Assembly: GCA_934757245.1 (NCBI GenBank)
Contig: CAKVLH010000001.1
Location: forward strand, 124,001 to 188,000
DNA: 64,000 bases
Source: an uncultured Candidatus Melainabacteria bacterium
GTDB taxonomy: Bacteria; Cyanobacteriota; Vampirovibrionia; Gastranaerophilales; Gastranaerophilaceae
Reading direction: 5' to 3'
Shown: positions 9,795 to 18,111 of the stretch, piece after piece
Numbering within the stretch: position 1 is the stretch's first letter
Layout: each line of letters starts with the position of its first letter
Notes under the pieces: generated by a model
What the model was told of the DNA's origin: nothing
Database searches by the model: none
The model's input: only the letters and a program-made list of their open reading frames with translations
Program-made: the position numbers and the translations under genes

Positions 9795-10188
9795 ATAAAT
9801 TGTAAGTTATATTGCCTAGTTCTAAATCTTTGCAGAAAGTTTTAACCAAATCCGAAGATATTTTCCAATTAATTTTGCCTTCAGGATATTTAATATAATG
9901 CTTGGTAGAGCATGTCGTAGAAACATAGCAAGCATCTAAAATATTCATACAAGAAATATCAACGCTCATATTTTCACAATGGTATTTATCAATATAAGAA
10001 CTGATAAACTCTACTGCCTCATTTGGATTCGTAGTATTTGGGGTAAGCGTATCGCTTTGGGGTAATAATTGTAGCATGTATATTTTCCTTAACTCTATAG
10101 TTATCGGCAGTTTTTGATTTTTATTAAATGTTTTGTTCTTCAAATCATCCAAATGGTCTAGACAAAAATACAAATATTTTTTATTCAT
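9793..10188 (-). CDS. Hypothetical protein
   Basis: Not recognised. The frame can be read from 10260, but that would run into the divergent ABC transporter gene. The ATG at 10188 (MNKKYLYFCLD) leaves a short shared promoter region and gives 131 residues. The product is soluble, with no signal peptide or membrane segment and several cysteines in its second half (near CMNILDACY and STTCSTKHY). No clear ribosome site precedes the ATG; a TATATT lies about ten bases upstream. It ends inside the dnaJ terminator region. Confidence 0.55.
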   Translation of the reverse strand: MNKKYLYFCLDHLDDLKNKTFNKNQKLPITIELRKIYMLQLLPQSDTLTPNTTNPNEAVEFISSYIDKYHCENMSVDISCMNILDACYVSTTCSTKHYIKYPEGKINWKISSDLVKTFCKDLELGNITYNL

Positions 10189-10231
10189 GCTAAACTGGAA
10201 TATAGGGAGTATATAGAATAGGGAGTATTGA

Positions 10232-12049
10232 ATGTTAAAACTTAAAGATACACAGAGCAAAGACGCTTTTCGCTACGGTTATTTGCTTAGTAAAATGTGT
10301 CCATATATTAAAATTGTGCTTTGGCGCTCAATTTTATTATTCTTGTTAGCAGTTCCATTAGGTTTGTTAGACGGCGTTGTAGCGTTTTCTCTAAGACCTT
10401 ATATGGATTTTGTAGTAAACGGTAATGAGCTGCAAACATTTGAATTAATGGGACATACATTTAAGTTACAAGCATTTTTTATTAAACTTATTCCGATTGC
10501 AATTGTAGTTTTTGCGCTTGTTCAAGGTGTGTTAAAATACGTTTGCAACTACCTTTCTGATTGGACAGGTAATAAAATGTCTAACACATTGAAAGTTGAT
10601 TTGTTCAAAAAATTGACTTCAATGGATACAAAATTCTTTGACATAAATTCATCAGGTTTGGTTTTAAGCAGATTCTTTTCAGATCCTGACGCGGCATCAA
10701 AGAATTTAATCAACACACTTAAAAGTTTTATTTTATCAATATTTGAATTCGTAGCGCTGGTTTTCGTACTTTTGTTTAACTCATGGAAATTAGCTCTAAT
10801 CGGTATTGGCGTAATGGGAATTGCAATCACTCCGGTTCTATTTATTAAAAAGAAAATCAAAAAAGTTTCTAACGCAACAATGGTTGTAAGTGGCGACATG
10901 ACCACAAATTTCAATGAAACTTTTGCTGGAAATAAAATTATTACAGCATACAACCTTCAAGAAAATCAAAATCACAAGTTTGAAGAACAAATCCATGAAC
11001 AATTTGATTTAGCAATGTCATTGACTAAACGTGTAGGTTGGATGTCTCCTATTATGTATTTCGTTTGTTCTATCGGTATTGCAATTGTAATGAGCTATGG
11101 TAACAGCTTGATTTTGTCCGGCGAAATGTCAGCAGGTAGCTTTGCATCATTCGTTACGTCATTGCTATTATTATACAAACCTACAAAATCATTAGGTTTA
11201 ACACTTACAAATCTTCAAAACACATTTGTATCAATCGCTCGTGTGTTTGAATTGTTTGACTTGATGCCTGAAATAAAGAACTCGCCTAATGCACAAAAAT
11301 TCCAAGGCGTTGGTTCCGGCATCAACTTTAGTCATGTTAACTTCGAATACGAAGAAAATCAGCCTGTTCTAAAAGATTTTAACCTTGACGTTAAGGCTAA
11401 TGAAACAATTGCACTTGTTGGTAACTCTGGTGGCGGAAAATCAACCGTTGTAAATCTTTTGCCAAGGTTTTATGACATAAAATCAGGTTCAATAAAAATT
11501 AACGGAGTTGATATCCGCGATTTAGATATTGCAGATTTGAGAAACCATATTTCTTTCGTATTCCAAGATAATTACTTATTTACAGGAACTTTGAAAGAAA
11601 ATATCTTAATGGGCAAACCTAATGCTACAGACGCAGAAATTGCCGAAGCTATTAAACTTTCACACTTGGATGAATTCATTGGAACTTTGCCGGAAGGAAT
11701 TAATACAATTGTTGGGGAACGTGGTTCATCTTTATCAGGTGGTCAAAGACAAAGAGTTGCGATTGCAAGGGCTTTGATTAAGAATGCTCCGATAGTAATT
11801 TTAGACGAAGCAACTTCCGCTTTGGATAATGAATCAGAAGCTATCGTTCAACAAGCGTTAGATAACCTAATGAAGAACAAAACTGTATTTGTTATTGCAC
11901 ACAGACTTTCAACAATTCATAACGCAAACAGAATTGCAGTTCTTAACGAAGGCGAGTTAGTAGAATTAGGAACTCACGAAGAGTTAATCAACAAACCTGA
12001 AGGCAGATACAGATACTTATACGAAATGCAATTTGCAACAAATAAATAG
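10232..12049 (+). CDS. ABC exporter, MsbA/lipid-exporter type (fused TMD-NBD)
   Basis: A 605-residue half-transporter. Its N-terminal six-helix export domain (about 25-330) is followed by a nucleotide-binding domain with Walker A GNSGGGKST (397-405), a Q-loop (FVFQDNYLF), the signature LSGGQRQRVAIARAL (about 500-514), Walker B IVILDEATSALD and the H-loop IAHRLST. Homodimers of this family flip lipid A, lipid-linked sugars or drugs (family knowledge). It comes directly before manC, so export of a lipid-linked glycan or lipid A is the likelier role, but substrate is not shown by sequence. GGGAG precedes the ATG. Confidence 0.85.
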   Translation: MLKLKDTQSKDAFRYGYLLSKMCPYIKIVLWRSILLFLLAVPLGLLDGVVAFSLRPYMDFVVNGNELQTFELMGHTFKLQAFFIKLIPIAIVVFALVQGVLKYVCNYLSDWTGNKMSNTLKVDLFKKLTSMDTKFFDINSSGLVLSRFFSDPDAASKNLINTLKSFILSIFEFVALVFVLLFNSWKLALIGIGVMGIAITPVLFIKKKIKKVSNATMVVSGDMTTNFNETFAGNKIITAYNLQENQNHKFEEQIHEQFDLAMSLTKRVGWMSPIMYFVCSIGIAIVMSYGNSLILSGEMSAGSFASFVTSLLLLYKPTKSLGLTLTNLQNTFVSIARVFELFDLMPEIKNSPNAQKFQGVGSGINFSHVNFEYEENQPVLKDFNLDVKANETIALVGNSGGGKSTVVNLLPRFYDIKSGSIKINGVDIRDLDIADLRNHISFVFQDNYLFTGTLKENILMGKPNATDAEIAEAIKLSHLDEFIGTLPEGINTIVGERGSSLSGGQRQRVAIARALIKNAPIVILDEATSALDNESEAIVQQALDNLMKNKTVFVIAHRLSTIHNANRIAVLNEGELVELGTHEELINKPEGRYRYLYEMQFATNK

Positions 12050-12074
12050 AAAAGTAGAAGGAAAGGATTAGGAG

Positions 12075-13466
12075 ATGTACGGACTAATATTAGCAGGCGG
12101 TTCAGGAAGCCGATTATGGCCATTATCACGAGAATTGTATCCAAAACAATTACTAAATATCCAAAATACGGAAAGTCTTTTGCAAGCAACGTTTGAAAGA
12201 CTTGAAGATTGTATGCCGGCTTCTAATATTATAAGTATGACAGGCGTAAAGCATTTTTCTAATGTTAAGTATCAACTAAGTAATATGTATGAAAAAGCCG
12301 TTGTTCTATCCGAACCTATTTCAAAAAACACAGCTCCTGCGATTGCTCTAGCTTCAAAATACATTATAGAAAAATTTAATGTTGACCCTGTGATTTTGGT
12401 TGTGCCTTCTGACCATCTAATCAACGATACAGACAAATTTGTTGCAACTGTAAAAGACGGTGAAAAAATTGCGGAAATGGGTTATATCGTAACTTTCGGT
12501 ATCAAACCATCTTACCCTGAAACAGGTTATGGCTATATTAATGTAACCAATACTCATGTTGAACGAGGATTTAAGGTTAATAAGTTTGTTGAGAAACCTA
12601 ACGCTCAGCTGGCTCAAGAATACATTGATGACGGTAATTATTTCTGGAACAGTGGTATATTTATGTTTAAGGCTTCTGTTCTTTTAGAAGAACTGGCTAA
12701 ATGCTCACCAGACATTTATTCTAAGCTTAATAACTTTGATTTCGCCGAATCTGACGAAATTCCGTTTACAGAATATGATAAAATGCCTTCAATTTCTATC
12801 GACTACGCTGTTATGGAAAAATCAGATAAAATTGCCCTACTTAAATTAGAAAGCGATTGGAACGATTTAGGCAGCTGGAAATCAATTTATGACGTAAGCA
12901 AAAAAGATAAAGACGGCAACGTTAAAATCGGACATGTTTTAGATGAAGGTTCAAGAAATTCTTTGATGTACTCATCATCTAAACTTGTTGCGACAATTGG
13001 TTTAGAAGATACTGTTATAGTTGAAACTGAGGATGCTATTTTGGCTTGCAAATCTGATAAAACGCAAGACGTTAAAAAGATTTTTGAAACATTGAAACGC
13101 CAAAACGATAATACGCACTTAGTTCACAAAACTGTTTACAGACCTTGGGGATATTATACTGTCTTAGCTGAAGGAAAAGGTTTCTTAACCAAAATGATTC
13201 ATGTAAACCCGGGACAGAAATTATCAGTACAATCACATAACCACAGAAGCGAACATTGGGTAGTTTTGGAAGGTATGGCAAAAGTTGTTTTAGAAGGTAA
13301 GGAACATATCTTGAGTCCTGGACACAGTATTGATATTGATGTAAAAGAAATTCATTCATTGCAGAATCCATATCAAGATAATCTGAAGATTATTGAAGTT
13401 CAAAAAGGCGATTTGCTTGTAGAAGAAGACATCATCCGATACGAGGATATGTACGGCAGAGTTTAG
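12075..13466 (+). CDS. manC: Mannose-1-phosphate guanylyltransferase / mannose-6-phosphate isomerase
   Basis: A bifunctional enzyme making GDP-mannose for polysaccharides (family knowledge). The N-terminal nucleotidyltransferase starts with LILAGGSGSRLWPLSRE and contains FVEKPN and YFWNSGIFMF (about residues 1-330). The C-terminal cupin holds RPWGYY, the metal-site stretch QSHNHRSEHW and the proline-glycine turn HILSPGHSI (about 350-463). At 463 residues it has the usual length of the fused type II enzyme. It starts 25 bases after the ABC exporter gene and ends three bases before mtaB, so the three look like one operon. Confidence 0.92.
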   Translation: MYGLILAGGSGSRLWPLSRELYPKQLLNIQNTESLLQATFERLEDCMPASNIISMTGVKHFSNVKYQLSNMYEKAVVLSEPISKNTAPAIALASKYIIEKFNVDPVILVVPSDHLINDTDKFVATVKDGEKIAEMGYIVTFGIKPSYPETGYGYINVTNTHVERGFKVNKFVEKPNAQLAQEYIDDGNYFWNSGIFMFKASVLLEELAKCSPDIYSKLNNFDFAESDEIPFTEYDKMPSISIDYAVMEKSDKIALLKLESDWNDLGSWKSIYDVSKKDKDGNVKIGHVLDEGSRNSLMYSSSKLVATIGLEDTVIVETEDAILACKSDKTQDVKKIFETLKRQNDNTHLVHKTVYRPWGYYTVLAEGKGFLTKMIHVNPGQKLSVQSHNHRSEHWVVLEGMAKVVLEGKEHILSPGHSIDIDVKEIHSLQNPYQDNLKIIEVQKGDLLVEEDIIRYEDMYGRV

Positions 13467-13469
13467 AGT

Positions 13470-14717
13470 ATGAAGAAGTTTTATCTAAAATCTATGGGGT
13501 GCAAATCCAATCAGTTTGAAGGACAAATTGTTGCTCAGAATTTGGTTGAAGCCGGCTATAATGAAGTTAAAAACCAAGAAGATGCAGATTATTATATTCT
13601 AAACTCTTGTTCGGTTACTCATAAAAGCGATAATGAGGCTTTGTATTTATTACGCCATGCTCATAATATCGGATTAAAAACAATTTTGACCGGTTGCGTT
13701 GCACAAATCGAAAAAGAAAACTTATTGAAAGAGCCATACATAGATTATGTTTACGGTAATGAAGATAAATTCAAAATTGCAGAACTTTTAGAAAAAAATA
13801 AAGAGTTCGCTGTAAAAGACTTGATGAATGAGCAAGAGTTCTGTAAAGTAACTCTGGAAGATACCACAAAAACTCGTATTAGCCTTAAAATTCAAGACGG
13901 TTGCGATAACAGATGCTCATACTGTGTAATTCCTTATGGACGCGGGAAATCAAGAAGCGCTGATTCTGATTTTGTAATTAATGAAATCAATAAATACGTT
14001 GAACATGGTTATAAAGAAGTTATTTTAACGGGTATTCATATTGGATTGTGGGGTAAGGAATTTGATAAAGAAATTCTGGATTTATTAAGAGAAATTGAAA
14101 CAAAAACTTCTGTACCAAGATACAGACTAGGGTCTTTGAATCCGCATGAAATCACGCCTGAGCTTTTGGACTTTTTGCAATCAAGCGAAAAGTTTTGTCC
14201 GCATTTTCATTTATCATTGCAATCCGCTTGCAATCGTACTTTGAAACGAATGAATAGGCATTATACGGTTGAATACTATTTAGACCAAATAGAAGACATT
14301 GTTTCGCGTTTTGAAAGACCGTTTTTGGGAAGTGATATTATTGCGGGTTTTGTAGGTGAAACGGAAGAAGACTTTTTAACGACAGTTGAAAATCTAAACA
14401 AATCAAAACTCAGCCAAATTCACACCTTCCCTTATTCCATAAGAAAAGGTACTATTGCTGAGAAAATGGAAGGACACCTAAACGACAAAATTAAAGATGA
14501 GCGTGCTAGTATAATCAAAAAAATATCCGCAGACAAATATGAGGAATTCGTCAAATCAAATATTGGTAAAACGGCAGAAGTTCTAATTGAAAAACGCCCT
14601 GCAAAAAATGGCAAATTTAAAGGCGTTACCAGAAATTATTTAAACGTATTGTTGGATGAAGGTGAATTCAATAGCTTAAAAAATGTAATAATTACAGATA
14701 GTATGATAAAATATTAA
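13470..14717 (+). CDS. mtaB: tRNA threonylcarbamoyladenosine methylthiotransferase MtaB
   Basis: A radical SAM enzyme converting t6A37 to ms2t6A in tRNA (family knowledge). The 415-residue protein has the N-terminal UPF0004 domain with Cys11, Cys47 and Cys76 for one Fe-S cluster, and the radical SAM CxxxCxxC (Cys145, Cys149, Cys152). CNRTLKRMNRHYT and GSDIIAGFVGETEEDF follow, with a short TRAM-like tail. The wording of these motifs fits MtaB better than MiaB or RimO. It starts three bases after manC and ends three bases before the next gene. Confidence 0.9.
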   Translation: MKKFYLKSMGCKSNQFEGQIVAQNLVEAGYNEVKNQEDADYYILNSCSVTHKSDNEALYLLRHAHNIGLKTILTGCVAQIEKENLLKEPYIDYVYGNEDKFKIAELLEKNKEFAVKDLMNEQEFCKVTLEDTTKTRISLKIQDGCDNRCSYCVIPYGRGKSRSADSDFVINEINKYVEHGYKEVILTGIHIGLWGKEFDKEILDLLREIETKTSVPRYRLGSLNPHEITPELLDFLQSSEKFCPHFHLSLQSACNRTLKRMNRHYTVEYYLDQIEDIVSRFERPFLGSDIIAGFVGETEEDFLTTVENLNKSKLSQIHTFPYSIRKGTIAEKMEGHLNDKIKDERASIIKKISADKYEEFVKSNIGKTAEVLIEKRPAKNGKFKGVTRNYLNVLLDEGEFNSLKNVIITDSMIKY

Positions 14718-14719
14718 CT

Positions 14720-15883
14720 ATGAAAAGGATTTTTTGTTTAATTTTTGTAATTTTTGTATCATTACAAACTTGTTATGCGAGTTTTGAGCAATATTATGAA
14801 TTCTATGATAATCTTGATGTCAAATTTTTACCTCAATACGAAGTAAAAACAAAAGAATACAAAACTATAGCAAAAAACGAAAAATACATGAATCGAGGTA
14901 AATATTCTAGTGCAGAAAAGCTTTTACCCGACTTTATTCCAAATACAGCAAGATTTATAAGTATTTATACAGATAGAAAAGATTTTTCTAAGGCATTAGA
15001 ATATGCTAAGAAGCTTGAGGAATCTGATACAGGTAATTTGTTTCCGAAGTACGCTAAAGACTACAGATTAGGTGTTCTTTATTCTCAGAACGGAGATTAT
15101 TTGAATTCTAACGCATATTTGATGCCATATATAAATAAAAATTCTATGGCAATGTTCCAAGTAGCGCAAAATTATTATTACATGCAAGACTTAAAAACGG
15201 CAGAGAATTATGCAGTAAAAATAACTCCAAACACTGGCGCTTATTTTTCAGCACAAGAGTTACTTTACAATATAAGCTATATAATGAAAAATCCGCAAAA
15301 GGCTTATACGGCAGCTAAAAATTTGGTCAAATTAGATATCGGAAATCCCGAAAATTACATTCGGGTAGCGACCGTAACAACCAATAACGACGAGAAATTA
15401 ATTAACTATTACAGAGCTAAAGAGATTTATATATCTCAGAATATGGCTCAAATGGTCGCAAGCACAAATGAACTCATAGCGCAGTTAGAACAAGCTAAAA
15501 TTGACACCGCCTATAAAAAAATTACTTCATACTGTAAAAAGCCGGATTGGTTTAAGATTAAGGAAAGGTGCAGGAATTTACTTTCTAATGATCTTGTGTA
15601 CTGGAACAGCCGCCAAACAGAGTTTTTTGAGAGCACAAATGATTGTATAAAAAGATATACAGGCTCAAATTTGGCTGCTTGTTTTAAAGATGTGAATGAT
15701 TCGCAAGAAAAGCTTGATAATGCGTTAATTACTGAAAATGCGCGCAGAATTGAAGAGCAACAGCGCCAAGCACAGATTTTACAATTGATGCGCCAAAACG
15801 CCTTGTTAGAAGAACAAAATAGGATTTATAGGTATGGGTATTATAATTATCCAAGATACTATAGACGCGGATATTGGTGGTAG
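14720..15883 (+). CDS. Secreted TPR-like protein of unknown function
   Basis: A 387-residue protein with a clear signal peptide (MKRIFCLIFVIFVSLQTCYA, cleavage likely after CYA). The middle consists of paired helices resembling tetratricopeptide repeats (for example SAEKLLPDF, KALEYAKKLEESDTGNLFPK and KAYTAAKNLVKLD). A Gln/Arg-rich coiled-coil follows near 335-370, and the C-terminus is Tyr/Arg/Trp-rich (YRRGYWW). It probably acts in the periplasm or at the outer membrane. It is the last gene of the run that starts at 10232. No specific function is recognised. Confidence 0.7.
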   Translation: MKRIFCLIFVIFVSLQTCYASFEQYYEFYDNLDVKFLPQYEVKTKEYKTIAKNEKYMNRGKYSSAEKLLPDFIPNTARFISIYTDRKDFSKALEYAKKLEESDTGNLFPKYAKDYRLGVLYSQNGDYLNSNAYLMPYINKNSMAMFQVAQNYYYMQDLKTAENYAVKITPNTGAYFSAQELLYNISYIMKNPQKAYTAAKNLVKLDIGNPENYIRVATVTTNNDEKLINYYRAKEIYISQNMAQMVASTNELIAQLEQAKIDTAYKKITSYCKKPDWFKIKERCRNLLSNDLVYWNSRQTEFFESTNDCIKRYTGSNLAACFKDVNDSQEKLDNALITENARRIEEQQRQAQILQLMRQNALLEEQNRIYRYGYYNYPRYYRRGYWW

Positions 15884-15894
15884 AGATTGTACTT

Positions 15895-16195
15895 AATTTC
15901 ACCTCACCCTTTGCACTATACTTCCAAACCTGTAAGTAAAACTACTCACATAGAAGTGAAGCGAAAACTCTCCTGTAAGGCGAAGGAACGCGCTTGCGAC
16001 GTTCAATCTAGCACATCCCACTCCCTCTCCTTTAATTAATTTGACTTGGAGAGGGTGCCGAAGGCGGGAGAGGGTATTATTAATTTTATAACTATCAACT
16101 CTAAACCGAATAAGCCCCCACCCGAATTTCTAAGTTTCGCACAGCTTAACTTGAAATTCTACCCTCCCCCTATAAAGGGAGGGATAGAGCTGTAC
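15895..16195. repeat. Composite dispersed GC-rich intergenic repeat, copy 2
   Basis: Most of the 449-base gap between 15883 and 16333 is non-coding repeat. It holds several C-rich and G-rich patches (CACCTCACCCT, CCCACTCCCTCTCC, GGAGAGGGTGCCGAAGGCGG, TACCCTCCCCC). Its 34-base core at 16119-16152 is a perfect inverted copy of 8564-8597. No transposase or open frame was found. The remaining bases, 16196-16332, contain the promoter of the next gene. Confidence 0.75.
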
Positions 16196-16271
16196 TATTG
16201 TTTGTTAATTGGTACATAAAATAGCAAACAGACGGCTTACCCTTTACAATAAAATCCTTAACATTCAATCC

Positions 16272-16300
16272 TTGCATATAAGCAACCTATACGCTATCAT
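16272..16300 (+). promoter_or_regulatory. Promoter of the DUF4186 gene
   Basis: TTGCAT (16272-16277), 17-base spacer, TATCAT (16295-16300), giving a leader of about 25 bases before the ATG at 16333. Confidence 0.55.
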
Positions 16301-16332
16301 TATATGTACAAATCATTGATTGAAGGCGCAAA

Positions 16333-16677
16333 ATGTACGACAAATTATTTGACGCGTTAGCAAAATCTAAATTTCGAAGCAGATTTAAGCTAAAAGACAA
16401 GGACAAAGAATATATCGCTCAAAAGGGAATTGAAACAATAAAATCACACGCAAGAGATTTTATCGCAAAAAGAATTGCGCCTGCCGAAATTCCAAACGAT
16501 GGCAAGCAAACTCCGATGCGCGGTCATCCTGTTTTTATCGCTCAACACGCGACTGCAACTTGTTGTCGAGGTTGTATTGAAAAATGGCATAAATTCCCTA
16601 AAGGTCTAGAATTAAATCAAAAACAACAAGAGTATTTAGTTGATGTAATTATGGAGTGGATAAAAAGAAATGGCTGA
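16333..16677 (+). CDS. DUF4186 domain protein
   Basis: A 114-residue protein spanning a single conserved domain. I recognise the DUF4186 hallmarks: NDGKQTPMRGHPVFIAQHAT, the CCRGC cysteine motif and KWHKFPKG. The invariant histidines and cysteines suggest a metal or redox site, but no activity is established that I know of. The last 8 bases overlap the start of ybaK, so the two are co-translated. Confidence 0.82.
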   Translation: MYDKLFDALAKSKFRSRFKLKDKDKEYIAQKGIETIKSHARDFIAKRIAPAEIPNDGKQTPMRGHPVFIAQHATATCCRGCIEKWHKFPKGLELNQKQQEYLVDVIMEWIKRNG

Positions 16678-17149
16678 ATATAAAACAAATGTTATGCGAA
16701 TGCTTGATAAAGCAAAAGTGAATTACAAACATTATACCTATGCTGAAACGGATGCTGTGAGTGGGATAGAAGTCGCTACAGTTTTAAAACAGAATCCGCT
16801 ACAAGTTTTTAAAACTCTTGTAACTGTAGCAAAAAGTGGTCAGCATTATGTTTTTCTAATCCCTGTAGAAAAAGAACTTGATTTAAAGAAAGCAGCACAC
16901 GCAGTTGATGAAAAATCTGTTGAAATGCTTAAATCAAAAGACTTGCTACCACTTACAGGCTACATTCATGGCGGATGTTCGCCAATTGGAATGAAAAAGT
17001 TTTTTAAGACGACAATTGATAGTTCTGCTCAGAATTTTGATACAATCATTTTTTCTGCCGGAAAAATTGGTTATCAAGTAGAAATGAGTTTGGACGAATT
17101 AAAAAAAGTTATAAAATTTGAACTTAAAGAGCTTGTTTTCCAAGCTTAA
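16670..17149 (+). CDS. ybaK: Cys-tRNA(Pro)/Cys-tRNA(Cys) deacylase YbaK/EbsC
   Basis: A trans-editing enzyme that hydrolyses mischarged Cys-tRNA(Pro) (family knowledge). The 159-residue protein covers the whole YbaK/INS domain: FKTLVTVA, the catalytic-lysine region in the N-terminal half, GYIHGGCSPIGMKK and a late FSAGKIGYQVEMS. It overlaps the upstream DUF4186 gene by 8 bases. It also overlaps the convergent DUF2023 gene by 26 bases at its 3' end, which is unusual and could cause antisense interference. Confidence 0.9.
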   Translation: MAEYKTNVMRMLDKAKVNYKHYTYAETDAVSGIEVATVLKQNPLQVFKTLVTVAKSGQHYVFLIPVEKELDLKKAAHAVDEKSVEMLKSKDLLPLTGYIHGGCSPIGMKKFFKTTIDSSAQNFDTIIFSAGKIGYQVEMSLDELKKVIKFELKELVFQA

Positions 17150-17555
17150 TTTCATTTCTTTTAATTTTTATATAGCGTTCACATTGACGCACTCTATCAT
17201 ATCCAAGCATTATGCCGAGCATAAAATCTTGTTCCGGTGTCAGTTCGTTGAGCTTTGGATTTTGAAAAGATTTAACGACATCAACGCAATCTTTTGCGCC
17301 AAAATAAACGTTAATTTTATTTGGAGAAATATCATGAATTACGTAATCTATATTTTCTTTCTCTAAGCGTTCAGCAATTGGAGCTTTGTATTTTGCTTTT
17401 TCAGTTGTTAAAATAAGATTTCTTATCCCTTTTTTGAATTCATAAATATGATGATGAAAAACTCTTAAATCTGCAATTTGTTCTGTAGGAATGAACTTTC
17501 TTGCACTAAAAGCAGGTTGTGGTTTTTGATACGCTTGAATGCTGTATAATCTCAT
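17124..17555 (-). CDS. DUF2023 family protein
   Basis: A 143-residue protein. From about residue 33 it matches the DUF2023 family by recognisable wording (HHIYEFKKGIRNLIL, NKINVYFGAKDCVDVVKSF, LNELTPEQDFMLGIMLGYDR, QCERY). Function is not known to me. Residues 1-25 (MRLYSIQAYQKPQPAFSARKF) look like an added N-terminal piece with a PxFxAR pattern reminiscent of the IGFKG piece in the 2955 protein. GGGAG lies two bases before the ATG. The 3' end overlaps convergent ybaK. Confidence 0.78.
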   Translation of the reverse strand: MRLYSIQAYQKPQPAFSARKFIPTEQIADLRVFHHHIYEFKKGIRNLILTTEKAKYKAPIAERLEKENIDYVIHDISPNKINVYFGAKDCVDVVKSFQNPKLNELTPEQDFMLGIMLGYDRVRQCERYIKIKRNEIKLGKQAL

Positions 17556-17594
17556 AACTCCCTCTCTTTTTCAAATGTTAGGTTGTTCTAACTT

Positions 17595-17623
17595 ATTCTA
17601 GATTTAAATTTTTCTTTTGTCAA
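17595..17623 (-). promoter_or_regulatory. Promoter of the DUF2023 gene
   Basis: On the minus strand TTGACA (17623-17618), 17-base spacer, TAGAAT (17600-17595): a near-consensus housekeeping promoter. Confidence 0.72.
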
Positions 17624-17711
17624 GAAATTTCTAGGCATATCCTTTTATCTAATATCCTTTGTTTTAACACACTGTCTCTAAAAACTAAACTAACAGGTAA
17701 TTTATGTTGAG

Positions 17712-17738
17712 CCATAAACCTTTACAATTTGTTTATGG
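17712..17738 (+). promoter_or_regulatory. Leader hairpin next to a ribosome site
   Basis: Perfect 8-base arms CCATAAAC (17712-17719) and GTTTATGG (17731-17738). The right arm runs into the GGAG ribosome site (17737-17740) of the next gene, so folding could modulate translation. It could also be coincidence in AT-rich DNA. Confidence 0.35.
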
Positions 17739-17750
17739 AGATATGTTGTT

Positions 17751-18062
17751 ATGGAAAAAATTCAGAATAAATACTTAGAACTTAAAAACATTAACAAAGA
17801 CATTGTAAACTGGGTTGAAGATGTTGCAGAAGAAAACAATTGCAAAATCGAACGCAAAGAGTGGAAAAGCAAATACAACAGCTACGTTGTCTATGATTAC
17901 GAACCTTTTTGTTCTGAAGGTTTTGAAATAAATCTACTGCTTAGTTCGTTTGATTTATCATATTTAAACTTTATAAAATATCTTTATAATGAAAAACTCA
18001 GCACAATTGAATATTTGGACAACTGTGTAAAAATTCCAGCAATAAAAAACTATTCAATTTAA
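17751..18062 (+). CDS. Small hypothetical protein
   Basis: A 103-residue soluble protein that I do not recognise. The first half is charged and helical (LELKNINKDIVNWVEDVAEENN), the second half is rich in Tyr, Leu and Ser (NLLLSSFDLSYLNFIKYLYNE). It has a reasonable ribosome site (GGAG ten bases before the ATG) and codon use like its neighbours, which supports it being real. It ends 13 bases before a strong hairpin in front of the aminotransferase gene. Confidence 0.55.
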   Translation: MEKIQNKYLELKNINKDIVNWVEDVAEENNCKIERKEWKSKYNSYVVYDYEPFCSEGFEINLLLSSFDLSYLNFIKYLYNEKLSTIEYLDNCVKIPAIKNYSI

Positions 18063-18073
18063 TAAAATTGGTA

Positions 18074-18109
18074 TATAATATTCCTTATCAGTTAAGATAA
18101 GGAATATTA
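18074..18109 (+). promoter_or_regulatory. Perfect 14-bp palindrome over -10 box and ribosome site
   Basis: Arms TAATATTCCTTATC (18076-18089) and GATAAGGAATATTA (18096-18109) with a 6-base loop end two bases before the aminotransferase ATG. The right arm contains the AAGGAA ribosome site and the left arm overlaps a TATAAT (18074-18079). It could be a repressor operator, or an RNA hairpin hiding the ribosome site if transcription starts further upstream. Confidence 0.6.
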
Positions 18110-18111
18110 TT

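Noticed and set aside
8525..16195. Insertion sequence remnants
   Set aside because: The repeats have perfect inverted copies but no open frame with transposase motifs and no clear target duplication.
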